From: Escallonia rubra
Taxonomy: Eukaryota; Streptophyta; Magnoliopsida; Escalloniales; Escalloniaceae
Assembly: GCA_033065855.1 (NCBI GenBank)
Contig: JAVXUO010003159.1
Coordinates: 62,001 to 126,000 of the forward strand
DNA: 64,000 nucleotides
Direction of reading: 5' to 3'
Part shown: piece after piece, positions 31,917 through 43,232 of the stretch
Layout: every line of letters starts with the position of its first letter
Numbering within the stretch: the first letter of the stretch is position 1
The notes under the pieces: model-generated
Database searches by the model: none
Seen by the model: only the letters and a program-made list of their open reading frames with translations
Told to the model about the DNA's origin: nothing
Position numbers and translations under genes: made by a program

Positions 31917-33886
31917 GGTTGAACATGGATAAAGATTTTTAAAAGGCCGTCTAACTTTTGATGAACCCATTCTATCCAATTTTAATATGTTATGAAGAAT
32001 ACATTGGGAAATTTGTGTTAACAAAAAAGCCTCTAAAACCATTTGGCAACCACTAGTTGTTGTTATATAAAGGGTTGTAAATATTTTCCTATAACCCTGG
32101 TAGCAGCAAATCTTTTTTGCATATTTATATTTCTTTTACGTGTATATATAAGATATGTGTTGTGGTTCCTTTAATCTTTAAAACCCTCTAACCATGTGGA
32201 TTTAAAGACCTTTGGATGCTTCTTATTTTTTTTTTCCTTTTGCTTCTTATCATAGGATTAAATTTCGTAAAATTGTTTCGAGACTTTAGTCTTTTTTTCC
32301 TTTTATTTTATCCTAAACTTTGTTTCCATACATAAACTTTATTTAAATCCATTTTGAGACTCCATAATATTTTTCATTCATTATCATGACTAACTAGTAG
32401 ACTCATATAGTAATATTGATATGTCCAAAATTAATGACTGATTAGTTGAATTGGATGGTAGCAGGTAAGCTTAAATTTTAAGTAAACAAGAATGACTTTG
32501 TAACCACAGACAACCTTGGACGGTCCATGTCTAGTTCATGCACACCAAGAAATTATGGACTGAGTATTGACAAATATTATTCGGCCCGTAAATAGGTTGG
32601 ACTAGGGACATGCACAGGTTTTTTTGGAGTGAGCTGGGTATGATCTGACCCTTCGGCCTGTTTAGGCCAGCCAAGTTGCATACCTAACAAAATTTTATGC
32701 CCTCTTCAAATGTCTGTCCTTATTTCACGCTCATAAGCATCTGCATTGTGTGCTTTTACTTCATTATGACAATGTAAATCTAATGTTTTATGTGGACAAA
32801 CTATTGGCAGTCCGTGCTAATCAGTAGTGATATGAGTGTGAATTTCATTTTATAGACACATAGTGATAGACGCGGACACAAAATCTTGAGCCCATATTGA
32901 AATATTGGTTGAACATGGATAAAGGTTTTTAAAAGGGCGTCTAGCTTATGATGAACCCATTCTATCCAATTTTGATATGGTGCGAAGAATAGATTGGGAA
33001 ATTTTTTACTGCTAATCGGCGGTAGAAAAATAGTTTCAACGCTCTATATAATGATAATTAATTGTCGTTAAATGTTTTAAGTAATTTTTTGTTTTGTGAC
33101 ACTAAAAAGTGCTAGTAATAATTGTGCTGAAAGTGTTAGCAAAAAAGTCCCTAAAACTATTTAACAACCACTAGTTGTTGTTATACAATGTGTTGTAACT
33201 ATTTTCCTATAACCCTGGTAGCAGCAGATTTTTTTGCATATTTATATTTATTTTACGTGTATAAGATATGTGTTGTGATTCCTTTAATCTTTAAAACCCT
33301 CTAACCATGTGGGTTTAAAGACCTTTGGACGTTTTTTTTTCCTTTTGCTTCTTATCATAGGATTAGATTTCGTAAAATTGTTTCGAGACTTTCATCTTTT
33401 TTTTTATTCTAAACTTTGTTTCCATACTTATATTTAAATCCATTTTGAGACCCTAGAATATTTTTCATTCATTATCATGACTAACTAGTAGACTCGAATA
33501 GTAATACTGACATGTCCGAAATTAAGTAAACAAAAATTAATGACTAATTAGTTGAATTGGATGGTAGCAGGTAAGCTTAAATTTTAAGTAAACAAGAACG
33601 ACTTTGTAACCACAGACAACCCTGGACAGCCCATGTCTAGTTCATGCCTACGAAAAATTTATGGGTTGAGTATGGACAAATATTATTCGGCCTATAGATA
33701 GGCTAGGTTAGGAACATGCACAAGTTTTTTGGAGTGAACTGGACATGATCTGACCCTTCGGCCTGTCTAGGTCGGCCAAGTTGCATACTTAAAAAAAATT
33801 ATGCTCTTTTCAAATGTTTGTCCTTATTTCACGCTCGTAAGCATCTGCATTGTGTGTTTTCTACTTCACTATGACACCGTAAATCT
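31917..33886. repeat. Large tandem duplication (two ~0.9-kb copies)
   Basis: Copy 1 (31,917-32,781) and copy 2 (32,907-33,886) share long runs in the same order, from GGTTGAACATGGATAAAG at the start to GCATCTGCATTGTGTG near the end, separated by a ~125-bp spacer. Copy 2 holds a ~130-bp segment after 33,003 that copy 1 lacks; it is the left part of a small inverted-repeat element. No coding frame is conserved between copies. Confidence 0.85.
33003..33232. mobile_element. MITE with TGCTGCTA-type ends (copy A)
   Basis: The left end TTACTGCTAATCGGCGG and the reversed right end TCTGCTGCTACCAGGG are inverted, and the ~230-bp interior resembles the copy at about 58,484-58,672. Only the right part of the same element survives in copy 1 of the surrounding tandem duplication (about 32,000-32,112). 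Target duplication is not clear. Confidence 0.5.
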
Positions 33887-36254
33887 TGGGTAACAATTTT
33901 TTATATTTTCCGGTGACGCGATTTTAGATTGTTAGTAACAAATGTGAAGCGTAACAATAAAACCATCATCATCTCTAGAACGGGGATGAGGGGTAGACAC
34001 CCTCGAGATGTTCCATCCGTCCGCATTGGGTAGTGATCTGGGTCTCAAGGCAATATGTCCCTTTCTTGCCACTTCTACATTCTAGCCAAAGGTTTACTTC
34101 GCATGCAACTTATTATATATTATCAGTAATGAGTGTGTCCACCTTGAGACTCGCGAAAATACATTTGGGAAGAAGAATTTTGCAACAAATTCGCCAACAC
34201 TTTGCCCACGCGTTGAAAGTCAGACTCTGAGCTCGAGGAGGATGGTAAAAGCATAAATGCGAGTGATCAGTTCTCTGTCGCTTTGCAGTGGCCCATCACA
34301 TGATGGCGAGACGGTACCGGACAGATCCAGAGGGACAGAGCGCACCGCAAATGAAAAATTGGCCTGTTGACTCGAGTAGTATATTGCCTTACTTTCTCAA
34401 TGGTTCCTTCGGATAGCTGGACATGTAGGTGTCATTGTTTAGTTTTGTTTAACATTTGGGTCATGATGCTGGTTTGTCTGACTTGCTCATTGCGAGCATT
34501 GGAGCTGCATTTTTGTCATTCATGTTGTTACCATCTGATCTCCATCTTGCCTTTTTGGACAGAGTTATGGTCTAATTTCTACTGCTTGGATCTTTCCGTT
34601 ATTAGTCGGAAGCACCAATAAAAAACTGCAGGTTCATGCAAAGAACAACTGTGAAGGAACAAAAACAAGAGTATAGAATACGGAAGCAAGACTGTAAGAC
34701 AAATTCTGTTTGCTGGCCATATACCCGGCTGGCTGAAAGCATGCAAAGGAACGTTTTAGCATTCAATATAGTACTTGTTTTGTTGTTTCCCAACTCTTAA
34801 GTCATTCTTTAAAATCTCCTATAAAATGGGTCTAGTAACGTATATCATTTTCTAACACTATTCTTTTTCACGTATAAGCCTCCGATTGTGCGTAGCGAAA
34901 AAACAAATCAAGGTACACCACCACTAAGTACGTAAATAAATAACGTGCAATTGCACTGTAAGAAATGTGATACCATGCTCTAAAAGGTAAGTTGTTAGAG
35001 AACTGCCCCCATAACGTGTATCGTACTTTTAACACAGACGAACTTATTTCGTGTGAAATTGTCATAATCTGGCCTTGGAGAAAAAACATATTTTTTCCTC
35101 GGATCGTGCTCTTAAAATCGGACGAATGATTTTCGCACTATTATGATGTACTAGTCAATTTATTTTATCGCAAAAAGTTTAAAAAGTGACACACTTAAAA
35201 GTACTTTTGCGTTAGATGATTACTTGAAATTATCTGTGTGTGGAATGCTCTGTTGCAATTGCAACGTAGAATATGATGGGCCTTTTGAAAGCAAAGGTCT
35301 CCGTTACTAGTTGGGAAGCACAAAGTTTTTGATTAATGGGCCTCTAAGCAAACCGGACCAGGTCAAGGCTTAAGAAAAGGCCCATGGGCTACAACCATTC
35401 ACGGTTTGATTCTCAAAGAACGAACGCGATCCCGATTTCAAAGCTAGCAGACTTTTCAGGCAAAAGCCTTTGGAAAGAATTCCTACGACTTGTACGAGAA
35501 ACCGGGCTACTAGAATTTCGTGGGCTTTCTTTTTTAGCAGAAAATCACATGCTTTAGTTTCTAGTAATAGTAACTAGTAATAGCGAAAAACACTTTTAGC
35601 AGTAATATTTATCACTATATCTGTTATAGCAGATGAGTTGTACATCCTGAGTTGATTTATAGATAATCGTTAGATGCGTCAAGATATTTTGTACAAGAAC
35701 TTCCCAGACAGCCATCGTTTGATCGCGAACCACTCACCACTTACACTTAAATCATTGGGACATTTGGGACTTTTTTGCTTCTATTTGTCGGTCCATTAGA
35801 AGCCAGGGGAGTTGTTTTTCAATCATCAATAATGTTGTCAGATTTTGATTACAAATAATAATAATAATGTTGTCAAATTTTGATATCTTAAGCTCAAAGT
35901 GATTCATGTCTATGTTTATTTCATGTAAGTAATGGAAAACCTTATGGGCCGCCCCCCTCAAGAATGAGATAGCTTTAGGTTAAATTATTTGTAATATTTA
36001 TGTCATTTCATTAAAAAGAATCTCTCATTTTCTATTTTAGCAAAACTAGTTTTTCTTTTTAAGGAACGCGCTTAAACAACTGTGCTCCTCGTGGTCCAAG
36101 GCTTGAATCCTTCTGCGTGCATTTTTCTTTTTTTATAATCAAAATCTTCTGTGCTCCTTTCAGGCACGATGACGGACGGGATTGTTCCAATGATACTGGA
36201 AAGAAGATCAACATAATGGATTTGAGATCTAGCAGAGATTCCAGAGAAATTACA
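33887..36254. other. Intergenic, no gene seen
   Basis: AT-rich stretch without supported genes. Open frames at 34,033-34,621 have no recognisable family. Around 35,530-35,640 there are AGCAG/TAGTAA words that may be a further decayed copy of the TGCTGCTA MITE family. Confidence 0.45.
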
Positions 36255-36268
36255 TCCCAGGATTACTT

Positions 36269-36464
36269 TTTTTTTTTTTTTTGTGGTAATAAGAGAATAG
36301 CATTGAAAATTAAAGGTTACAAAGTCGTCCAACGGCATGTATAGGTCACGACATTCCCGTGGCTCATTGTAAACAAGATCTCAAAGGTCAGAAAACTAAC
36401 AACGAACCTATAAACCCGATACAAATTAGACTTAAACTAAAGTAGAGCATATCCTACACTTTAG
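36269..36464 (-). mobile_element. 5'-truncated LINE-like retroposon
   Basis: A poly(T) run (36,267-36,282) heads a ~196-bp insertion, so the poly(A) tail is on the minus strand. It is bounded by 14-bp direct repeats TCCCAGGATTACTT (36,255-36,268) and TCCCAGGATCACTT (36,465-36,478), one mismatch. Poly(A) plus a long target duplication is the signature of LINE-type target-primed insertion. No reverse transcriptase sequence remains. Confidence 0.7.
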
Positions 36465-36548
36465 TCCCAGGATCACTTAAATCTCATTCTACCTAGCTTG
36501 CACAAGGGACTCAAGGAAAATAGGAGATCATTGGACCAACATAATTGA

Positions 36549-37667
36549 TAGACCTGACAATTTTCTATCCGGACCCGTACCCGGCCAAAAATCCCGGGTA
36601 CGATGTGTGCTACTCGCTGAAATTAGACTCGTACCCGAACCGAATCGTAATTTTCGGGTCGATCCGGGTCGGGTTACGGGTTACTCGCGATTTACCCGTT
36701 TTTCAAACTATATATAGAAGCATTTGTGCCCTAAAGCCTCTCACTTTCATTTTTCTAATTTTCTTCTTACTCCTCATACTGCCGCCGCCACCCATTCTTC
36801 TATGTCGCCCCCTTTGCCGCTCTCACTCAAGATCTACCACCACCACCACCCTTTACTCCTTCTTCCCCCTCACTCTTTGTCTCCCCCGTCGTCAAATCCT
36901 TCACCGCAGCCACGGATCGAGTAAGTCGCCGATGGTCGCTTCGTCCTCCGTCGCCGATGGTCGCTTCGTCCTCCGTCGCCGATGGTCGCTTCGTCCTCCG
37001 TCGCCGATCGCCACTTCGTCAGATCTACTGTTGACACTCGCCAGTCGCGCCAGATCTACTGATCTTGTAATTTCTTTTTTGTTTTATTTTCTTTATTCAA
37101 GAATCTGATCTTGTAGTTTTTTATTCTATTTTATTTTGCTCTTTAAGAATCTTGATATTGATTTTATGGAGTTCGTGTAATAGATGTTAATGGAGATCGA
37201 TAATTATGATTTGTGATTGGCGATGTTGATCTACGGTTGACCATTGCCACTAGATGTACCGATCTTGGAATTTTTTGGGTTCTATTTTCAGTATTTTGTA
37301 TATTCAAGAGACCTGATCTTGATTTTATTTTATGTTGCTTGGCTGCTTGCTATGTAATAGATCTTAATGGATATTGATTATTGAGATTGATTATTGTAGT
37401 AATTGGAAATATTGAAGATCTGATTGTGTTGTGTAATAAAAGAAGAAAGAAAGGGGAAAAATCATTTAAGAAGGAAGGAATATTTGATTAAAAAAAATTG
37501 TAAAAACTAATTTTTTACCCGCGGGTAATACCCACCCGCATGAGTAGGGTACGGGTCCAGAAAAAGTCTACCCGGGGAAAATCGGGTAATTTATACCCGT
37601 CTCGTTTTTACCCGGACCCAACCGGGTTTTACCCGTACCTGGCGAGTATACCCGTTTGCCAAGTCTA
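36549..37667. mobile_element. Non-autonomous hAT-like element
   Basis: The left end TAGACCTGACAA and reversed right end TAGACTTGGCAA are inverted. Both subterminal regions are dense in CCGGGTA/TACCCG words on opposite strands. The 8-bp flanks ATAATTGA (36,541-36,548) and ATAATCGA (37,668-37,675) differ at one base, fitting hAT. The 1,119-bp interior has a gene-like GC-rich patch (36,775-37,060) with a 25-bp tandem repeat, but no transposase. Confidence 0.8.
36925..37020 (+). repeat. 25-bp tandem repeat inside hAT-like element
   Basis: Three exact copies of a 25-bp unit starting GTCGCCGATGGTCGCTTCG (36,925-36,949, 36,950-36,974, 36,975-36,999) followed by a diverged partial copy to 37,020. 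The unit is not a multiple of three, so successive copies read in different frames. Confidence 0.9.
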
Positions 37668-37675
37668 ATAATCGA

Positions 37676-38669
37676 GCATCTGCACATGAATGCAAAAATA
37701 GCCGCACCAAGAAAACCTAGCAGCTTTCTCGGGCTTGTCCATAAATGGTGGATTTCTAGTTAAAAGTAAGATGTTATATAGACTAGGCGCACAAAAAATC
37801 ATTCAAGAGTCAGATTGAACACATACTAGATGTCAAAAAAAATTGAAAAGAACAGCCTGAGTCGAATATTATGCATTCTTTACTTAAGACAATATTTGTT
37901 CCCTTATAATTTGTTTAGTGTAGCAACAAATATATCTCCCAAGATAAAACAGGTGAAACACTATTGATTACAACATATTGTAATCAATAGACATAAATTT
38001 TAGAGAGAGGGCAAGAGAGAAATTCGAAATGAGTAATGAGTCTACCATCAACCCTATTTATACACACCAACGGATGCCTTGAACATGTGCCGCAATCAGT
38101 TTGTGACAGTTAAATGCTTCTACATGTGTCATTTAACAATCACAATCTGTAGACACACAAAAAATGTGCAACCTTTGAATCCAAAGACACCATGAACATG
38201 TGCATTTTGGTTTGAAGTGTAAAGTGCACCTAAAAGCGTCAATAGCGCCTTTACGTCTTCGCCGCGCGCATGCACGGTGCTCTGCACACGTGCGAGTACA
38301 TGGCCATGCATACCTTCTGTTTTTAAAACAGTAAGGTATTTCACATTACCAATGCATACCTTTTGTTTTTAGAACAATAAGGTATGTTATGTTACCATTT
38401 AAATACGCTTAACTTTTACATTTTTCAAGTAGCGTGAAAATCTGCAGTATCTCCAATTTTTCAACTTTATTAAATGCCTAACTTAGAGACTTTATATCTC
38501 TCCAACTAATTGATTCTTTTTTGACATTAAATCTTAGAGTACAAAGCTCAATAGAGTAGGTCGGAAAAATCTCCAACACTAGACCCCCGAAAGTACACCC
38601 ATTGTTGGTACATGTGCAGTCGCCTTCTACAGAGTTCTCAAGTTCTACAGTGATGGTTTCAAAATGATG
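37676..38669. other. Intergenic, no gene seen
   Basis: No gene or complete element recognised. A repeated pair of CATACCTT.TGTTTTTA.AACA.TAAGGTAT words occurs at 38,308-38,342 and 38,353-38,386, a short local duplication. Confidence 0.45.
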
Positions 38670-38684
38670 GGACTCATTAATTTT

Positions 38685-38702
38685 TATTTTTTTTGGTAAG
38701 GA
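38685..38702 (-). mobile_element. 18-bp poly(T) insertion stub with target duplication
   Basis: The segment TATTTTTTTTGGTAAGGA is flanked by exact 15-bp direct repeats GGACTCATTAATTTT (38,670-38,684 and 38,703-38,717). This looks like an extreme 5'-truncated retroposition event with the A-tail on the minus strand. A near-identical arrangement occurs at 61,570-61,589. Confidence 0.6.
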
Positions 38703-38762
38703 GGACTCATTAATTTTAACACGTTGAAAATTAGTCTAGTATGGCTTTACACTTTGGTTCAA

Positions 38763-39727
38763 GGGCTAATTACACATATATCCATGAAGTTTAGGGGTAA
38801 TTACACGCGAGGACACAAAGTTTCAAAATGTAACATACGTGACCAAAAACGTTAAACAAAGTATCACTTTTATCCAACCGTCAGTATTCCGTCCAAAAAG
38901 TGTAATTTTCGTCAATACGTATTTTGAAAATGGCAATACTACCCCTGTTGATATCCTAATTTTCTCTCTCCACAATTTAAACCCTAAATCTGAAGTCACC
39001 GCCGGCATCCCCCCTCCCCCGCCCCACGCCGCCAGCAGCCCCGCTCGCCCCACCATCCTGCAGAACCACCCCACCACGCCGGCAAGCCCCTTGGCAAACC
39101 CAAGCTGCTGAGACGCCTCCGGCAAGCGCGTTGGCAAACCCACGCCGCCGGCAGTCCCCCTCGCCCCACCATCCGGCAGACTTGCCCCACCACGCCGGCA
39201 AGCCCTTGGCGATGGGAAGGAGACAGATCTGGCCATTGCAAGCCCATCGTGGTGGTGATGGCGCTGCCTTACTGGTGGTCACGGTGGCGCGCATCTCGAA
39301 GGAAGAGGCCGGTGTCGCGACGTAGCTCGGTGGGGATGCTTGCGATCTCGGACGGCACGGGGTACGGAGGTAGGTCGTGGCGGTGATGGTGGCGACCGGA
39401 GGGCCTGCTACTGCGGCCTCGCCGGATGGGCATGCTACTGCGCAGACGACGTGAGGGCGGGGGGGGTGTGGGGAGAGGAAGAGGCAGACGACGTTGGGGT
39501 GGGGGGGTGGGGGCGCGGGGGGTGGGTGTGGGTGTGGGGAGAGGAAGAATGAACAGTAAATTAATTGGGTAATTTATTTTAAAGTCAGGGGCAATCAAGT
39601 CTTTTCATTAAAACCGTTAAGATTTTTAGGGTTCCGTTTGTCGATGGACATAAGTGTTACATCTTGAAATTTTGTGTCCTTAAGTGTAATTACCCCCAAA
39701 CCTCAGGGACATAGGTGTAATTAGCCC
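38763..39727. mobile_element. Pack-MULE-like element with GC-rich cargo
   Basis: The ends are inverted over about 80 bp: left GGGCTAATTACACATATATC, right reversed GGGCTAATTACACCTATGTC, each followed by a second GGTAATTACAC word and GGACACAAA. The 9-bp flanks TTGGTTCAA (38,754-38,762) and TTAGTTCAA (39,728-39,736) differ at one base, fitting Mutator-like transposition. The interior (about 39,000-39,550) is GC-rich with degenerate internal repeats of CCGGCAAGC..TTGGCAAACCCA. It is open in several frames, with a minus-strand frame 39,269-39,598. No protein family was recognised. Same family as 15,656-16,640. Confidence 0.8.
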
Positions 39728-39736
39728 TTAGTTCAA

Positions 39737-41794
39737 TTATAAAGACTCTTTAAACTATTACCAAAAAAGTGGTTAAAGGTTTCCATTTAGTCAAACTGTT
39801 TTATACTTTATGGAGGCCTATGCTTCGTATATTAAGGACCTTGCAAGGAAGCTAGTCTTTATAGAGTTGCAAGTGCAACAATAAGTGCACGCTAGTCGAA
39901 AGGCAGAAAGGCAATAGAGCAGATCATGTAGTTTGTCTGCAACAAGATTTAACCATTAACGTCGGAGTTTCGTTGAAACTTTGATAAGAAGCGCTGTAAA
40001 AATTATCTGATTTTAGCAAAACTCTTGTGTGATTTTAATAAAAATCTCACTAGAAAAACTATTTAAAGTACGATGGTACGAGAACAAGAAAGTTAAACAT
40101 GCAGAAGGGAGAAAAAAGAAATTTAAATCCAATAACAAAGGGAAGATCGTAATCTTTTTTCTTTTATGACACCAAGTCAAGTAAATTCATTCTGCATGCC
40201 TTGTTTTTCCTTCTAATCTATTAAGCAATTCCCTTAAGTTTACTTCAAATCGAAGGCAAGTTGTTGAATGAGACATGATAAGAAGCACATATGCAAATCT
40301 GCAATGTACCTAACCCCATGAGAGAGAGAGAGAGAGAGAGAGTGAGAGATGGTAAATTGACTTATGACCACGAACTTCTGATAGTGAAGGTCATGGCGAC
40401 TGGCAAGAAAATAAGCCAGTCTCACAACTTACCTTGTCCAAGTAAGTGTTACGGTACTAATTATACTTCTAAACAAACATTAATTAACCCTCGTTCTTGA
40501 CTTATGACCACGAACTTTCTTTCTCAGGCACTAACATTTTCAGCTTCAATTTTGTTAAAATTTTGATTCAAGTCATCGCCTGACCTTGCGGAACGTTTCC
40601 TTTCATTGACTGGCCTTCCATTTTTGAGCAGCGCAAGATGGGGTGGTTCTTCAATGGCCATTACGGTACTAGTTTGACTAAAAAATTGGCGTAGAAGCGT
40701 GACAAGTTGAAATGTTTTTATTCTAGTGCACCGTCTACTTAGCAAGGTGTTCCTTGAAGTGTCAAGAACAAATCAAATGAGTGACAAGTGGAAGTTAGGT
40801 GCGATTTTAAGCCCAATTATGTTTCTAAGGAAAAATGAATGGATTGAGCAGTTACAGAAGTGACACAAACATAGATCGACAATTATAAGATCTTTCAAGC
40901 AATAAAGCATTTTATAATAACCTCAAATCTAGTCCACATAATAAACTCTTTAATATTAGGACCGAGCGAGCTTGCAACAGAGGGATTGCATGCTTTGCTA
41001 CCCCTCTTTGAAGGGCAAGCCTCTGTTCCCAACCCCCAATAAGTGAACTACAAGAAAATGTCACCTGAAATCTTTTGCACAGAGTTCCAAAGTGGTTCAT
41101 GTGCAATGTACAGTGCTCATGCATGCAGGAAACTCTTCGGCATTAGCTGACATATGTCATTAACTAATTGTGTACTCCATAAGAAGCTGAGGTCAAAAAA
41201 ATAAATAAAAAATTAAGCAGTGGTCGCTGATTCGTCGTATTACTATAATTTATTTAGTAACGTTTGAAACGTTCTGTTGAAAGTTTCAATATAATTGTCG
41301 TTAAGTATGTTTACTGACCATTAATTATTGTTATTTTATATATAAAGTTACCGACATTTAAAAAAAAATTACGGATAGCATCCCACAATTGTTCCCTGAA
41401 AACGGGTATATGCGTTGTCTACTTATAATTGTGTCTTTGATTTTTGTTAGTTTGACATTGACGGAAATAGAAAAGCAATCTTTTTGTTTCTGCTCGTACT
41501 TGGTGTATCTAATTCTAGGCTAATGAAGTTCTTGATTTCACAAATAATGTGGAATTTACTTGTAGTTGTACAAAATTGACTAATTTCTTGAAAAGGCTGC
41601 GGCATTCACCACTTGCTCTAAACCTTAGTGCTATTCGATGAAACAATGGATAAGCCCCCGCCCCGCCCAAGTTTCCAAAGTTAAAGTCGGCTGATCTTCT
41701 ACGAGGTCTAAAGCAAGCAAGCTGCCAAAACAAATGGAGTCAAGATGAGATCAATAAGTGGTAAAAACGTGATGATTGTTGACAATGAGTAAGT
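39737..41794. other. Intergenic, no gene seen; GA microsatellite
   Basis: No gene supported. A (GA)n microsatellite lies at 40,320-40,343. A ~21-bp word TTGACTTATGACCACGAACTT occurs around 40,357-40,377 and again around 40,497-40,517, flanking ~120 bp of unrelated sequence. The rest is AT-rich and unassigned. Confidence 0.5.
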
Positions 41795-42428
41795 AAATAA
41801 ATAGGGTTAATTACTCTCGGCACCCCTGAGGTTTACCCTAAATTACACTCGGACCCCCATACATTTTGAAAATTACACTCCACTACCCTGAGGTTTGTAT
41901 CCGCATTTCACGGAGCCCCCAAAAATTGACGGAGACCCTAACTCCGTCAAAAGATGGTCTGACACTTCACTTTTTGGATTTTTCATCCCCAAAATGTCCC
42001 TCCCTTTCTTGAATAAAACCCCTCTTGCCCTTAGGGTTTTTATTCTTCTTCTTCTTCTTCATTCTCTTTCTCTTCAGACCCATTTCTTTCTCCTTCTTCT
42101 CCCTTTCCTTCACTTCATTCTTTCCCTTCTAACCAAAAAATGTCAAGGTCAGGACATGGTGACTTCGATCTAATCTCCTCCACCTCTTTAGACATTTATT
42201 TACATTTTAAAATACAGAACTCTAGACGACAACATGGTCTATATCTGCCAACCTCCTTCTCATCCAATCTTCTCGGGACAAACAAGTACGAGCCTCTTTC
42301 TACCAATAATACTCGCCACCTTTTGATTTTCCAAATGAAGATGTTTACGTTGGCAAGCCTTGTTCTCCTAATCCTGTGTTTGAAAGCCACTTACCCTCTC
42401 ACTCTTGTACTACTCCTGTTTGTCTCTC

Positions 42429-42557
42429 TTGCCCTTCTTCCTAAACCTCTGGTTGACTCCAGGAGGTTTTGCATGGAGAACCTATGAACAGAAAATCCCT
42501 TCAAAGCTTCGTGGTCCCATCGGTTGGCCTTTCTTGGGGACGATCCCGGCTCTAATG
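42429..42557 (+). pseudogene. CYP78A cytochrome P450 fragment, N-terminal part
   Basis: In frame with the ATG at 42,405, the translation FLNLWLTPGGFAWRTYEQK and LRGPIGWPFLGTIPALM matches the membrane-anchor end and proline-rich hinge of CYP78A P450s. The P450 sequence stops at the ATG at 42,555-42,557 and polyphenol oxidase sequence begins. The rest of the P450 resumes at 43,233 in the same frame. Captured by the surrounding element; haem-binding C-terminal parts are absent, so it cannot make an active P450. Confidence 0.8.
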
Positions 42558-43232
42558 CGGGCTCCTTTGAGAACGTTCCCCATGCTCCTGTCCATAGATG
42601 GACCGGCGACCCTACCCAAACAAACGGAGAGGACATGGGGATCTTCTACTCTGCTGCACGAGATCCCATATTCTACTGCCACCATGCTAATGTTGACCGC
42701 GCATGGACGATATGGAAAACCCTAGGAGGCAAACGCAAGGACTACAACGACCCAGACTGGTTAAACGCTTCGTTCGCATTCTACGACGAGAACGCGCAGC
42801 TAGTGCACGTCAAGGTGGCCGATTGTGGCGACCAGACAAGACTAGGGTACGCCTACCAGGCCGTGGACATACCCTGGCTCAAAAGCAAGCCGGTGCCTGG
42901 GAAGAAGAAGTCAAAAGTGGCTACTACGTTCGCAAGGGCAAACAACGCCACGGTTGTGTTCCCAATAACCTTAAACAAGATAGTGCAAGTGGTGATCAAA
43001 AGGCCGAAAAAGTCCCGGAGCAAGAGGCAGAAAGAAGAAGAGGAGGAAGTGCTATGCTTAGAAGGGATAATGCTGGACAGGGCAAAGTACATCAAGTTTG
43101 ATGTGTACATCAACGATGAAGATAGCAAGGGGAGTGCACCGGACAAGACGGAGCTGGTGGGGAGTTTTGTGAACTTGCCGCACCAGCACAGCCACAAGAG
43201 CATGTTCAAGAGAAGCCAGAAGTTTACCACAG
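42558..43232 (+). pseudogene. Polyphenol oxidase fragment (CuB, DWL and KFDV parts)
   Basis: The 271-codon frame 42,524-43,339 contains an intact ~225-residue piece of a plant polyphenol oxidase. HAPVH and FYCHHANVDRAW supply the three CuB copper ligands, YNDPDWLNASF is the DWL domain signature, and AKYIKFDVYIND the KFDV signature. The CuA half, transit peptide and the last part of the C-terminal domain are missing, so it should lack oxidase activity. The fragment has no stop or frameshift over its whole length. The first ~12 and last ~30 codons of the frame are out-of-frame P450 sequence, so a product would be a chimera. Whether it is expressed is unknown. Confidence 0.85.

Noticed and set aside
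36073-36120. Box-B-like GGCTTGAATCC as a tRNA or SINE
   Set aside because: No box A, cloverleaf or A-rich tail with target duplication could be matched to it.
42853-43230. 125-codon minus-strand frame in the Pack-MULE
   Set aside because: Antisense shadow of the polyphenol oxidase fragment, whose plus-strand frame has clear domain signatures.
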